The notes below the pieces were generated by a model. The model had not been told where the DNA came from, did no database searches, and saw nothing but the letters and a program-made list of their open reading frames with translations. From NCBI GenBank assembly GCA_032622095.1, contig CP136069.1:127677450-127741449 (forward strand): a stretch of DNA of 64,000 nucleotides, given 5' to 3'. The DNA comes from Siphonodentalium dalli. Taxonomy: Eukaryota; Mollusca; Scaphopoda; Gadilida; Siphonodentaliidae. Below are positions 45,641 to 55,483 of the stretch, piece after piece. Within the stretch, counting starts at the first letter, position 1; the number at the start of each line of letters is the position of its first letter. Position numbers and translations under genes: made by a program.

Positions 45641-47020
45641 TGTCACCCCAAACGAAACCATCTAGCCACGTATGAAGGACGTAACTATACCATGCATATA
45701 GAGCTTGGAATAGGTCTGCGGTCAATTTGGATATATCCACTAATTATAAGAAGATAAATGGTTGGTATACAGTGCCGTCTTAGAGTAGCACTCATTCATC
45801 GAACCTGACCATCGATTCATATCCATTTGAGCGCCCATTTCTACAAATTGCTATGTGAGTGTTGTAAGTGCTATTACTTGTTGACCCAAATTATTGGATT
45901 CTTTTGCTGGATACATTTTCACTGGCTTATCAGTAATATCGCTGCTGTACTTTGGTATTTTAATTATTAGGTGGTGCTCACACACGCTATGTTATGCCCA
46001 GGTGAATGATAAGGCGACCACAATTTTCTAGAAATTTTCAAAATATATCATCCAGTATAAACAACTTCAGGTAAAGTTCAAGTTATCCTACCTGTAGTAC
46101 ATGGCATACAACACGCATAGTTGGTAAATATATGTCGCAAGACTATGTATTTCTCCTCAAATTAAGACTTTGAAATTTTATATTTCTGAATAATCATTGT
46201 AAATATTAGCCCAATGAAGCAAGGCTACCAGGAAGTCACATCCAAAAACTCAGCTTTAGCATCTCAACAATGACCAAAGAGAAAGACACTCATTTGGGGA
46301 TTAACCTATTTTAGTATTAGAAGGTGTCCCCAGTGAACCTTATCCCATGACACAGATATTGGTCACTTGCTTGAGATAATAAATCCACACAACAATTGGA
46401 AGGTTCAACATCACAACTGGGCTCAAGGAAGCAATGTTTGCAAGTGGGGTCCCCTAATCCGTAACATGATACATGAGGTATCAGCGAACGACACAATCTA
46501 ACAATAGGTTAAGGCATATGGGATCTCGATTTTAAAATGTGTAAACAGTGCTTAAAAAGAGTCAGCCCAGTCAGAGGGTCATGGTCACAAGTGCATGTGT
46601 ATCATAATGTTGTAAAGATATCACTTCGAGTGGACGTGCATGCTTCCTAGTCACCTAATCCAATCAGAGGGTTGGTCGGTAGACCAATCTAATCAAGACA
46701 ATCCATTTGTTGTGATCTGACTGGCATCTGAAATTTTCGAAATTTGAGATTCCATAGTCCTTAACTGGTTCAGTGCTGAAAGCCCATATTTGGACCCTAT
46801 GTAAATGTGCTGGAAGCCCAGATCTGGGCTTTGGTGAAGACACTGTATTGCTTGTTTAGTTTAATCATTTAAATAGTTTGTCAGGTAATATCTTTTGAAA
46901 TATTGTTACATGTATAATTAAATTGGAACACTGTGAAGTTTGAATGGATGCCAAACGATAAAATTGTCAGAAAAGGTACGTCTATTGCGAAAAGTTTGAG
47001 ACAAATGACAAATTGTTTTG
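45641..47020. other. No gene seen
   Basis: A MITE-like end, 'ttaactggttcagtgctgaa' with 'agcccatatttgg' and the inverse 'ccagatctgggct', lies at 46,757-46,835. Nothing coding. Confidence 0.4.
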
Positions 47021-47022
47021 CC

Positions 47023-47165
47023 CAATGGCGTCCAACAACCAAGCCTAATGAAACATCCAGGTTCATAACCATAGCCTATATAATGAGACATCCAGGCTCA
47101 AAACCATAGCCAAATGAGACATCCAGGCCCATAACCATAGCCTAATGAGACATCCAGACTCATAA
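47023..47165. repeat. Short tandem repeat, ~32-38 bp
   Basis: Four variants of 'aatgagacatccaggctca' plus 'taaccatagcc'. Confidence 0.8.
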
Positions 47166-47381
47166 CCAAATCACAAATGTATATATGTGGGGGTAAAATT
47201 TGAGAAAAGAGTGCAAATGTAGTAAATTACCTACTCCGAGCATAAAATTCAATGATTTTCTGTTTATTGAAATATATATACGCATTTCATTATGAGTATG
47301 TAGGATATTTAGCAGTGAATCAGTTAATTGAGTTTACACACCTCTCCGATTGTTTCCCCGAGGTCACCCAACATCGGATTA

Positions 47382-47554
47382 ACTCGGCGGCCAGCAATGT
47401 TTGGCATAAACTTGAGCGGTGTAAACAGGTCGGTAAATGGACGGGCCAGGTCGGTAAGTACTTACCAACCTGACCCGCCAATTTGCAAACATGTTTACTA
47501 AATCGTTCGAATACAAGCCGCACATTACTGGCCGTCGAGTTCATCCGATGTCGA
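47382..47554. repeat. Imperfect palindrome, ~86-bp arms, no loop
   Basis: The centre 'ggtcggtaagtacttaccaa' is self-complementary, and the arms extend outward to 'catcggattaactcggcggc' on the left and its diverged inverse on the right. The same Ser/Val/Gly-rich peptide can be read from both strands. Confidence 0.75.
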
Positions 47555-48766
47555 TCCCGTCCACTGTCGATCGCCTATTTTATTCGCTGGATTTTTCTTT
47601 CGCATGCAAAAGTTGAACAGACACGATACATAATAATATAACCAGGAATGTGACTAGAGGGGGTGTCAACATTCGAATTCCACTTGCACCCCCGCCCCAT
47701 GAAACAAACACTGTTTTTGAACTTTAGGAATGTTGGGAACTTGGGTTGGAATTTTCCAAACAACCGGTACCAAAGTTCCAAACTTGCACTTATTATGGTT
47801 GGAAAGTTTACTTCAACAGATGTCCAATTCAGTAGAAACATTTACGAAAGTGAGGAAATAAATGTTCAGTAAATACGGTTTGGAAAATCAAACAATCTGA
47901 ACAATTTAAACATATTTTTGTTTAAATTCACAACTAATTTTGACCCAAGTTATAAGTTACACCAACCCTCACCCTACTCCGTATGTCATCACGTAATTAT
48001 AATTAATCCGCAGACCGGACCGAACAAATATTCAAATTTGACCTGTTTTTGTATGAGAGCAATCAATTTATCAATTTTTGAAACGATCGGACAGCTATAA
48101 ATATTGAATCAAAATAGTCAGCGGATTCTAAGTTTCCAAGGAGCAACATCATGACTGGGGAAAAATTGGCCGACCGAGAAAAAATCTGAAATTTGTGTGT
48201 GTCAGTAAACTCAAATTCCGTATAATTATGATTTATTTAATTGATTGTGTAGCATCTTTCTACACTAGGTACTTTTTACCAGGTATCACAATCCAAGTCC
48301 ATGCAGTTGCTGTGGCCAGCGCAGGCTTCTTCATCTGTATTGTCCAGCAAATACATGTTTTGTTGCCTTTTCCATTTGAGATCAGAATACAACTGCCTGG
48401 TCACAGGTAATGCCACACCATGTGACCTCATGGGATTAGGTGCATGGACAAGCCTATGTCACACAACTGAGGAAATTAATCCCCACAGTCGGGACACACT
48501 GATTTCTAATTACCCCAGATTGCTGGGCCAAACCCTCAGACATGAAGCTATTCGGCCCCTGTTTGAGTGCACACTGACTGGACATTATAATGGCTCAGAA
48601 TAACTGATTCTGCTGGGGATAATTAATCCTAAAGACACTACAATTGCTTAATATATCACATGAGACGGACACAACCGATTCGTATCTCCTCGTGTTGAAA
48701 TAGGCCACACCGCGCGACGTCAGTGAACATACATCAGGATATGAGAAGCGTGATGGGCCAAAGTAA
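47555..48766. other. Intergenic, no gene seen
   Basis: A 100-codon reading from 48,301 has no domain. Nothing else is supported up to the retrotransposon. Confidence 0.45.
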
Positions 48767-48969
48767 TACATGTTTTGAGCGTTTCGTAGATTAGCCCAAA
48801 ACTATTGTCTGTAGCGTATCGTGTGAATACAACTGAGTTGTCTAGAGTATCAGTAGGTAATTGGCTAACGATAATTGGAGTTCACGGAGTGAGTGAGTAA
48901 TTTCGTTAGCGCATCATAAAGTTGGGTCACTTTAGCCAGTTTTTCGCTAGGAGTGACAACTTAAATTCC
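48767..48969 (+). repeat. Retrotransposon repeat A1
   Basis: Starts 'tacatgttttgagcgtttcg' and ends 'gtgacaacttaaattcc', 7 bp before the ATG of the first ORF. Same sequence as A2. Confidence 0.95.
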
Positions 48970-48976
48970 TAGTACA

Positions 48977-51721
48977 ATGAACAGCAACGACTTAGGCAAA
49001 CGCATCGAAGCGGCAGTTAGGAAATCTCAGGACCGTTTATTGACACAATTTAATGGAATGTTAACCACTCAGTTGACCAGTCTTAAAGCTGGAATCGTCG
49101 AAAGCCAACGAGAAATTTCCAAAACGCAAATTCTTAGTTCGAAAGAAAAGGATGTACATGTGTTCAAACGATCCGGAAACGGAGCACATTTCAAATTCAA
49201 CGAAGTTCAGCCTGTTCAGGACAATATCACAGAGGCCAAATGGCATATCGACCATGGACAGCAGAACACATCGAAAGCCGCGGACTGTTTGTCAGAAGGT
49301 TTGAACAATAATAAAGTTAGACAGAAAATGGTTAAGCTGTCCGGCCCGTCCGAGCTCGGTTGGAGTGTAGTTCCAGAATACCAGAAGCACAGCCTGGCAA
49401 GCGGAGATCCGTCACATTGGAAATACGCCCGCCCGAGTAAACAGAATACCACTTCACTCAAAGCAAAGCTAAGTATTCCTTCTTATTATCCCCAGATCGG
49501 GGTTAAATTTAATGAGAGGGACGAGGGTGAATGTCGTATTGGCGATAAAAGCGCAACAAATAACGAACACGCAGGCGAAATGCACGTAGAAGAAATACAC
49601 GTTGATAAATGCGCGTTCACGATCGTATCAGTAGGCTCTCTAAAGGAGAGTATTTCATGTTGGAAAGAAGCCGGGGCTTCAGATTACATCATTTCAGTAA
49701 TAGAACACGGTTATCGTTTGCCATTTGTAGAAATTCCCATACCAATTGAATTAAAAAACAACAAATCTTCCAATGACAATAGTGAGTTTGTAAACAAAGA
49801 AATAACCAAACTTTTGTCAAAAAATCACGTGACAGCGGTCAAAGAACCGCCTATGGTGATTAACCCATTGACGGTGGCAACGAATCGAAATGGGAAGCGT
49901 AGACTTGTTTTAGACTGTAGGCATTTGAACGATAACCTCGCAAAATACAAATTCAGATTTGAAGACAGCTCTGTCGCAAGACAGATTTTCGAAATCGGTG
50001 ATTTTACCGTAGATTTTGACCTTGAAGGCGCGTTCCATCATCTTTGTATCGCGGACGCTAGCAAAACCTATTTAGGTTTCAAATGGACACACAACGGGAC
50101 CGATACGTATTTCGTTTTCAACGTTTTACCGTTTGGAATTTCCACGGCTGGCCAAATATTCACAAAGCTGACTAGAGTCATGGTGAAATATTGGAGAAAC
50201 GACGGTATCAAAGTCGTTATGTATTTGGACGACGGTTTGGCGGGCGCGCGCGCGAAAGACGCGACGCAAGAGGTCAGTGACAGAATACGCGGCGACTTAA
50301 CCAAATTCGGTTTCATAATATCAAATGAGAAAAGTCACTGGGAGCCTACTCAAGTTACGAAATGGCTCGGTTTAGAGTGGGATTTCGAAGTCGGACGCGT
50401 TTGCGTGAGTGAAGACCGACTAGACGCATTTCTAGTCGGGCTGCAGCGTTTGCAGCTTATCATGGCTTCCGCCCACGATATGGTGCCAGCAAGATTGCTT
50501 GCAGGCATTTTGGGGCAATTAGCCTCAATGAACGGAGGGATCGACGCGCCAACCAGTTTGCACACGCGATATTTACATATGTGTTTAAACCAGAAAGTGT
50601 GCTGGAACGCACCAGTCCTTATCTCCCCAGAAGCTCGGGAGGAGTTAACATATTGGGCCGCGAATATACAGCGGGCAAATGGGCAAAATCTAGTTAGATC
50701 AGAGCCAGATGTGTACACCGGAAGCGCATATACAGACGCATCCGACACAGGGTACGGAGGTTACCTGGTGTTAGCGCAGGGGGCCTCTGATCCCAGGCGT
50801 ATAGCACGCCCGGTGGAGGCCCTAGGGGGCTCGGATCCCAGACGTATAGCACGCCTGGTGGAGACCTCAGAGGTCTCAACATCAAGGTGCAGTGTTCACC
50901 CAGTTGAGACCCAGGGCGCAGGGGCGACAGCCGCCTACCCCATAGTGGGAAGAGGTCCCGTAGCAATCGGGACCTGGTCGGCTACAGAAGCCGAAAGTAG
51001 CTCCACATGGAGAGAGCTAGAAGCTGTGAATAGAGTTTGTAAATCAAATTCAGCGGCCATGTCGGGAGGAAGGTTCATGTTATACACCGACAATAAAGCC
51101 GTCGTGAGCGTGATTACGAAGGGCAGTAGTAAAGAGCATTTACAAAAAGTCGCGCTTGATATAGAATCAACGCGCGTTGAAAATAATTTCACGCTGGTAC
51201 CCATGCACATGAAATTACCGAGAGAACTCAATATGAGTGCAGATGCATTGAGCAGGTGTTTCGATCCCGATGACTGGTGTATCGACGTCGAAATATTTCA
51301 CAAATTAAACAATTTATGGGGACCACACTCAATCGACAGATTCGCAACAGATTACAATTCTCAACTAGATAGATTTAATTCTAGATGGTGGTGCCCGGGA
51401 ACCGAAGCGGTAGACTCAATGAAGCAATGTTGGTGGGGCGAGAATAACTGGATCGTTCCTCCCCCTAGAATATTGACAGCAGTCATAAGAAAAATTCAAA
51501 ATGAGCAATGTGAGAGCACCTTAATTTTTCCCATATGGAAATCTGCGCCTTTTTGGCCCTTAATCCGAGAAGCAGACGCGATATCGGATGGGAATAACGG
51601 GTTGAAAACCCTCGGGTCTGAACACATCGTTCACCCCGGAAGAGGACATAACGGCATGTTTGCACACAGTATATTGAGTTTCCAATTAGGAGCTATCCAT
51701 TTCACATATAATGTCATGTGA
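48977..51721 (+). CDS. Retrotransposon reverse transcriptase-RNase H polyprotein (914 aa)
   Basis: The first ATG after repeat A1 opens 914 codons to TGA. Residues 1 to about 230 have no recognised domain and may serve as a gag-like region. Reverse transcriptase: 'FTVDFDLEGAFHHL' with Asp346 and Asp348, 'FNVLPFGISTAGQIF', and the catalytic 'YLDDGLAG' with Asp418 and Asp419. RNase H: 'AYTDASDTGYGGYL' (Asp587), 'LYTDNKAVVSV' (Asp705) and 'LNMSADALSR' (Asp756). After it comes 'DRFATDYNSQLDRFNSRWW' and 'CWWGENNWIVPPP', a region typical of DIRS/Ngaro proteins. Between the first RNase H motif and 'GTWSATEAESSSTWRELEAV' there is an unusual internal repeat, 'DPRRIARPVEA' and 'DPRRIARLVET' (residues about 610-640). 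Confidence 0.93.
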   Translation: MNSNDLGKRIEAAVRKSQDRLLTQFNGMLTTQLTSLKAGIVESQREISKTQILSSKEKDVHVFKRSGNGAHFKFNEVQPVQDNITEAKWHIDHGQQNTSKAADCLSEGLNNNKVRQKMVKLSGPSELGWSVVPEYQKHSLASGDPSHWKYARPSKQNTTSLKAKLSIPSYYPQIGVKFNERDEGECRIGDKSATNNEHAGEMHVEEIHVDKCAFTIVSVGSLKESISCWKEAGASDYIISVIEHGYRLPFVEIPIPIELKNNKSSNDNSEFVNKEITKLLSKNHVTAVKEPPMVINPLTVATNRNGKRRLVLDCRHLNDNLAKYKFRFEDSSVARQIFEIGDFTVDFDLEGAFHHLCIADASKTYLGFKWTHNGTDTYFVFNVLPFGISTAGQIFTKLTRVMVKYWRNDGIKVVMYLDDGLAGARAKDATQEVSDRIRGDLTKFGFIISNEKSHWEPTQVTKWLGLEWDFEVGRVCVSEDRLDAFLVGLQRLQLIMASAHDMVPARLLAGILGQLASMNGGIDAPTSLHTRYLHMCLNQKVCWNAPVLISPEAREELTYWAANIQRANGQNLVRSEPDVYTGSAYTDASDTGYGGYLVLAQGASDPRRIARPVEALGGSDPRRIARLVETSEVSTSRCSVHPVETQGAGATAAYPIVGRGPVAIGTWSATEAESSSTWRELEAVNRVCKSNSAAMSGGRFMLYTDNKAVVSVITKGSSKEHLQKVALDIESTRVENNFTLVPMHMKLPRELNMSADALSRCFDPDDWCIDVEIFHKLNNLWGPHSIDRFATDYNSQLDRFNSRWWCPGTEAVDSMKQCWWGENNWIVPPPRILTAVIRKIQNEQCESTLIFPIWKSAPFWPLIREADAISDGNNGLKTLGSEHIVHPGRGHNGMFAHSILSFQLGAIHFTYNVM

Positions 51722-51725
51722 TTAA

Positions 51726-52766
51726 AAACAAAATTGTCTAATCTTTCGACTTTTAGGGCTATCACAACAGATACGAACGGCGCTAGATGACACTGGCGTG
51801 TCAGAATCAAACAAAACCGACGTATTGAGAAGTAAGATGGCCGCATTGTTGTTGCGATCCCGAGCGGACAGTACAGTGTCGAAATATTATTCACAATTCC
51901 GGCGGTGGACTGACTTTGTTCGCGGTATAGGAGGAACGGTTATGCCAGCGGACTCTGTACACGTGGCGCTATTTCTAACCAGCCTCGTGGACAACGGAAG
52001 TTCGCATAACGTGGTGTCTTCAGCAAAATACGCAATAAAATGGATTCACGAGTTACATGGACATTTGGATCCGACATCAAACGGATTCGTTACCGGAATC
52101 GTCGAGGCAGCAAAGAGATTATGTACAAAGAAAATCCAAAAGAAGGACCCTGTTTACTCTGACGACGTCATTAACATTTGTACAAAATATGCTGATTCAA
52201 CAGATTTGACAGTAATTAGAGATCTATCTATGATAGTTCTCGGATTCAGTGGATTTTTAAGGTTTTCGGAACTTCAAGCACTAAAATGCAGTAATATTGA
52301 AATATTGCCAGATCATTTGAAATTGATTATTGAAAAGAGTAAAACAGATCAATATAGACAGGGCAACGAAATCGTGATTGCCAAAGGAAACACAGTAGCA
52401 TGTCCTTTAACAATTATTTCTAAATATATTAATGTGGCCAACTTAGATATTAAATCAGACATGTATTTCTTCAGGCCCATGTTCGGTTCAAAGGGGTCAA
52501 GCAAATTAGTATATAAGAATAAGCCCTTAAGTTATACTAGGGCTAGAGAATGTATCACAACCCGAATGAAAGAGGTTTGTGGAAAAGACGCCAATTTAGG
52601 GCTTCATTCAATGAGAGCAGGCGGCGCTACAGAAGCCGCCAGGTCTGGCGTCAACGACAGATGTTGGAAACGCCACGGTAGATGGCAATCTGAGTCCGCC
52701 AAGGACGGTTATGTAGTGGATTCGTTAGAATCAAGGTTACATGTATCCAGAAGCCTCAATTTATAA
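51726..52766 (+). CDS. Retrotransposon tyrosine recombinase
   Basis: The frame is open from 51,726 to TAA after 52,766; the first in-frame ATG is at 51,837 and a GTG lies at 51,798. Counting from 51,798 it has 322 residues. Catalytic residues: Arg155 in 'SGFLRFSELQALK', His270 and Arg273 in 'LGLHSMRAGG', His293 in 'KRHGRW' and the nucleophile Tyr305 in 'DGYVVDS'. This is the complete R-H-x-x-R-H-Y set of the family. It would join the element's circular DNA to the target. The upstream ORF ends at 51,721 in another frame, so this protein needs its own start, splicing ('cgacttttag' is acceptor-like) or frameshifting. Confidence 0.92.
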   Translation, partial: KQNCLIFRLLGLSQQIRTALDDTGVSESNKTDVLRSKMAALLLRSRADSTVSKYYSQFRRWTDFVRGIGGTVMPADSVHVALFLTSLVDNGSSHNVVSSAKYAIKWIHELHGHLDPTSNGFVTGIVEAAKRLCTKKIQKKDPVYSDDVINICTKYADSTDLTVIRDLSMIVLGFSGFLRFSELQALKCSNIEILPDHLKLIIEKSKTDQYRQGNEIVIAKGNTVACPLTIISKYINVANLDIKSDMYFFRPMFGSKGSSKLVYKNKPLSYTRARECITTRMKEVCGKDANLGLHSMRAGGATEAARSGVNDRCWKRHGRWQSESAKDGYVVDSLESRLHVSRSLNL

Positions 52767-52983
52767 AACTTAAAATTGCATGTGTACTGTCAGATAGACA
52801 GGATATACCATTGTTACTTGATATACTTTGTCATGGCCGAAATATGCATAATTGTCATTATTCAGAGTGAAACAAACATTTCTCAATTCGTCTTATAAGA
52901 AATATATTAATAGATCAACCATAACCGAGCTCAAAAGAAATCTTTTGGGCAGCCGCACTTATTCTTTTGAACGTTAATTTAGC

Positions 52984-53042
52984 AGACACTGGCTATCTGC
53001 TCAAACATGTGTTTAGTTGTTATTTAGTTTAGTGTAGACTAC
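52984..53042 (+). repeat. Retrotransposon repeat B1
   Basis: 59 bp from 'agacactggctatctgctca' to 'gtgtagactac'. It overlaps the first bases of A2 ('tac'), as expected for a recombined junction. Confidence 0.93.
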
Positions 53043-53242
53043 ATGTTTTGAGCGTTTCGTAGATTAGCCCAAAACTATTGTCTGTAGCGTATCGTGTGAA
53101 TACAACTGAGTTGTCTAGAGTATCAGTAGGTAATTGGCTAACGATAATTGGAGTTCACGGAGTGAGTGAGTAATTTCGTTAGCGCATCATAAAGTTGGGT
53201 CACTTTAGCCAGTTTTTCGCTAGGAGTGACAACTTAAATTCC
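53040..53242 (+). repeat. Retrotransposon repeat A2
   Basis: 203-bp copy of A1, directly following B1. Confidence 0.95.
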
Positions 53243-53772
53243 ACATATCTGAGTAAAAATAATTTTATATGAGTATAGTTACTAGTTACATTAGCACCAT
53301 TATGGCAATATAATTGTACAAATTAATAATTACACATCGAATAAGATTTATTACATACAGATGTATAACACATTAATTAATGAAACGTTATATATAATCG
53401 CGAAGCGGACGGAAACGTCTCGTACACGCACATAACCATACGTTTCGAATGTGACATGTTACATATATATGACAACATAAAAATTATGTTCACTGGGCAT
53501 GCAGCATCCAATGCTTCCAGAGTTTTCCCCACAAAATGTGGTTTTATCTCTGGTTTATCGCAGGAATTCTAACCGGAAACTGCTGGAGATTGTGTAGGAT
53601 TCTTGTGCATAGAATGACATGTTAATTATTACAGTATAATTATCGGAATTACAATATGTGAATATACTATTGAAATGAGATGCTCACACATATTAATTTG
53701 TAACGAATGTTGTATATGTTGTACATCCAGCGGTTTTTGGTGTGCCCATCTGGTGTCAACTTCTGCGAATAA
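53243..53772. other. Retrotransposon 3' non-coding region between A2 and B2
   Basis: AT-rich with no reading frame. Confidence 0.7.
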
Positions 53773-53831
53773 AGACACTGGCTATCTGCTCAAACATGTG
53801 TTTAGTTGTTATTTAGTTTAGTGTAGACTAC
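53773..53831 (+). repeat. Retrotransposon repeat B2, right end of element
   Basis: 59-bp copy of B1, ending 'tagactac' before host sequence 'gtttgttcggc'. Confidence 0.93.
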
Positions 53832-54134
53832 GTTTGTTCGGCATATTATCTCATTGACACGGACAACGTAACTGTGATCAGACAAACAAGTAATCAAGAA
53901 TACTGTCGGCTTTACCGAGATATTGGTCCAATTAGTAAAGGGTGTGCGTGAATTTCATGCTCTCTATTATTTGCGGATATATGCGATATGAGGCAACACT
54001 GATGATGCATAATTTTGGAGTTAAATTTGTTGATATAGGATTACCTGGCTATCGTATTGGCATTCCAGTGGTGTGTAAATTGGTTACCACCTTCAGTCGG
54101 AGTCATTCTCGGCAGGTCATTCCCTTCCATGAAT

Positions 54135-54300
54135 GACTCAATTCAATTCAATTCAATTTATTTATTCTGGTCATCATATAATGATATTACAGATGTTTTG
54201 AATTACATAATCAGATACATAATATATATATATGCATGCACATGCGTTACAATATATAAAGCACATATATACGAAAATATGGTAATGTTTATGCTTGTTG
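54135..54300 (-). mobile_element. 3' end of a non-LTR element, minus strand
   Basis: On the minus strand, 'gatgaccagaataaataaat' is followed by repeats of 'tgaat'. This matches the 3' end of the decayed element at 8,720-8,760 ('gaccagaataaac' with 'ttgaattgaattg'). An (aat)n microsatellite follows at 54,311-54,330. Only the 3' terminus is recognisable. Confidence 0.55.
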
Positions 54301-54330
54301 CTTTTAGATGGTAATAATAATAATAATAAT

Positions 54331-55459
54331 AGATTTTATCAATGTGGTCCAGTTAGTGGGGTTTGTGTTATGGATGCTACTTAGCCTCAAGAGGACTTAA
54401 ACAAGTCTAAGACCTTTCCGACCTCAGCTGAAGTGGGAACCAGCAAGCAGGCATGTCTCATAACAAAATGAATAAGACAAATAGTGGACGTGAATGGTCT
54501 CGCTCGATGTGTGACAGTCAAAACAAAACGCCGATATGACACAAACACGGTTGCTAGCCGCTGCATATATAGCTAACAGCGTGTGTGAAAAATGCCTTAT
54601 TGCCCACCCTTGGTCAAGTGGTCCTGCTATTGTGTTATGATGCGGGTGGGTCCTGCTGAATTGCTTTGATGATGTTAGGGCAAACTGATGCTGTTGACAA
54701 AGAGTACCGTTTCTAATTTGTCTTTTTCGCGGTGTTCCGATAATCTGAAGAAATATTTTTAACACTAGTTGTATTAGATGTTGGAAATCGACTATATAAT
54801 TAAGATGGTTATTCACGTCGTTCTAGAAACACAAACGCAGGCATTATTGTATATTTTAAAAAATATATATGTTCTTGAATATTTCCTACTCACACTGTTT
54901 TTTCTCTCTCTCAAATCGATCGGTTTAGCCAACACCGCGAAAATGACAACTTTAGCAAAAAAAATAACGCTACTCTTTCGTAACGGCATCAGTTTGGCCT
55001 ACACACATCATAGCAATTCAGCAGGACCACCAGTATAACAGCATATTAGCAGGACTTCTTGAGCAGTGGGTGGTATCGTTGTTTGGAAATATATGCATAC
55101 AAGGGCCGGTGTTCTGGTCTGTTATTATACCGTTCTTTGAAACACGATTTTCGATAGCAGACCATGCACGGGTGGTATGTGGCATTATATCTCGCATAAT
55201 CATACTTACTGTATTTTAAATCGCATATTTCATGGTAAAATTAATTACGACATTTAATAAATTATATAATCACTAAACGCTCTTTAAATTCGGAAAAAAA
55301 ACCCTTAACAGAGGGGTTAAAGTGAAATTTCAGCGTGGCTCCACATCTAATATAAATTAGTTTGTGAATATGTACATATGTGACACATGTGTAAAGTTTC
55401 ATGATTTAGTCACAAATTGAACAATTGCCTTGAAAATTGGACTTAATTAACCCCACTAG
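54331..55459. other. No gene seen
   Basis: A 130-codon minus-strand reading (54,424-54,816) and an 86-codon plus reading have no domain. Confidence 0.4.
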
Positions 55460-55483
55460 TGCAGTCATATGATCAGTTGGTCA

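Larger units (their letters stand above)
48767..53831 (+). mobile_element. Ngaro/DIRS-type tyrosine-recombinase retrotransposon, apparently intact
   Basis: The element has split direct repeats in the order A1 (48,767-48,969), ORFs, B1 (52,984-53,042), A2 (53,040-53,242), B2 (53,773-53,831). A1 and A2 (203 bp) and B1 and B2 (59 bp) appear identical by eye. It encodes reverse transcriptase plus RNase H and a tyrosine recombinase, with no DDE integrase. Split direct repeats are known from Ngaro, PAT and Viper elements; no methyltransferase domain is evident, which favours Ngaro. Such elements are thought to insert a circular DNA through the recombinase. Identical repeats and open frames suggest a young copy. 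Confidence 0.93.

Noticed and set aside
51483..51665. Minus-strand readings inside the retrotransposon ORFs
   Set aside because: Shadows of the well-supported plus-strand proteins.
48767..53831. LTR retrotransposon with ordinary LTRs
   Set aside because: The repeats are split (A1, B1-A2, B2), and a tyrosine recombinase is present instead of a DDE integrase and protease.
54049..54131. Minus-strand reading 'GNDLPRMTPTEGGNQ' as the end of a non-LTR ORF
   Set aside because: It lies downstream of the 3' tail when read on the minus strand, so the order is wrong for the same element.
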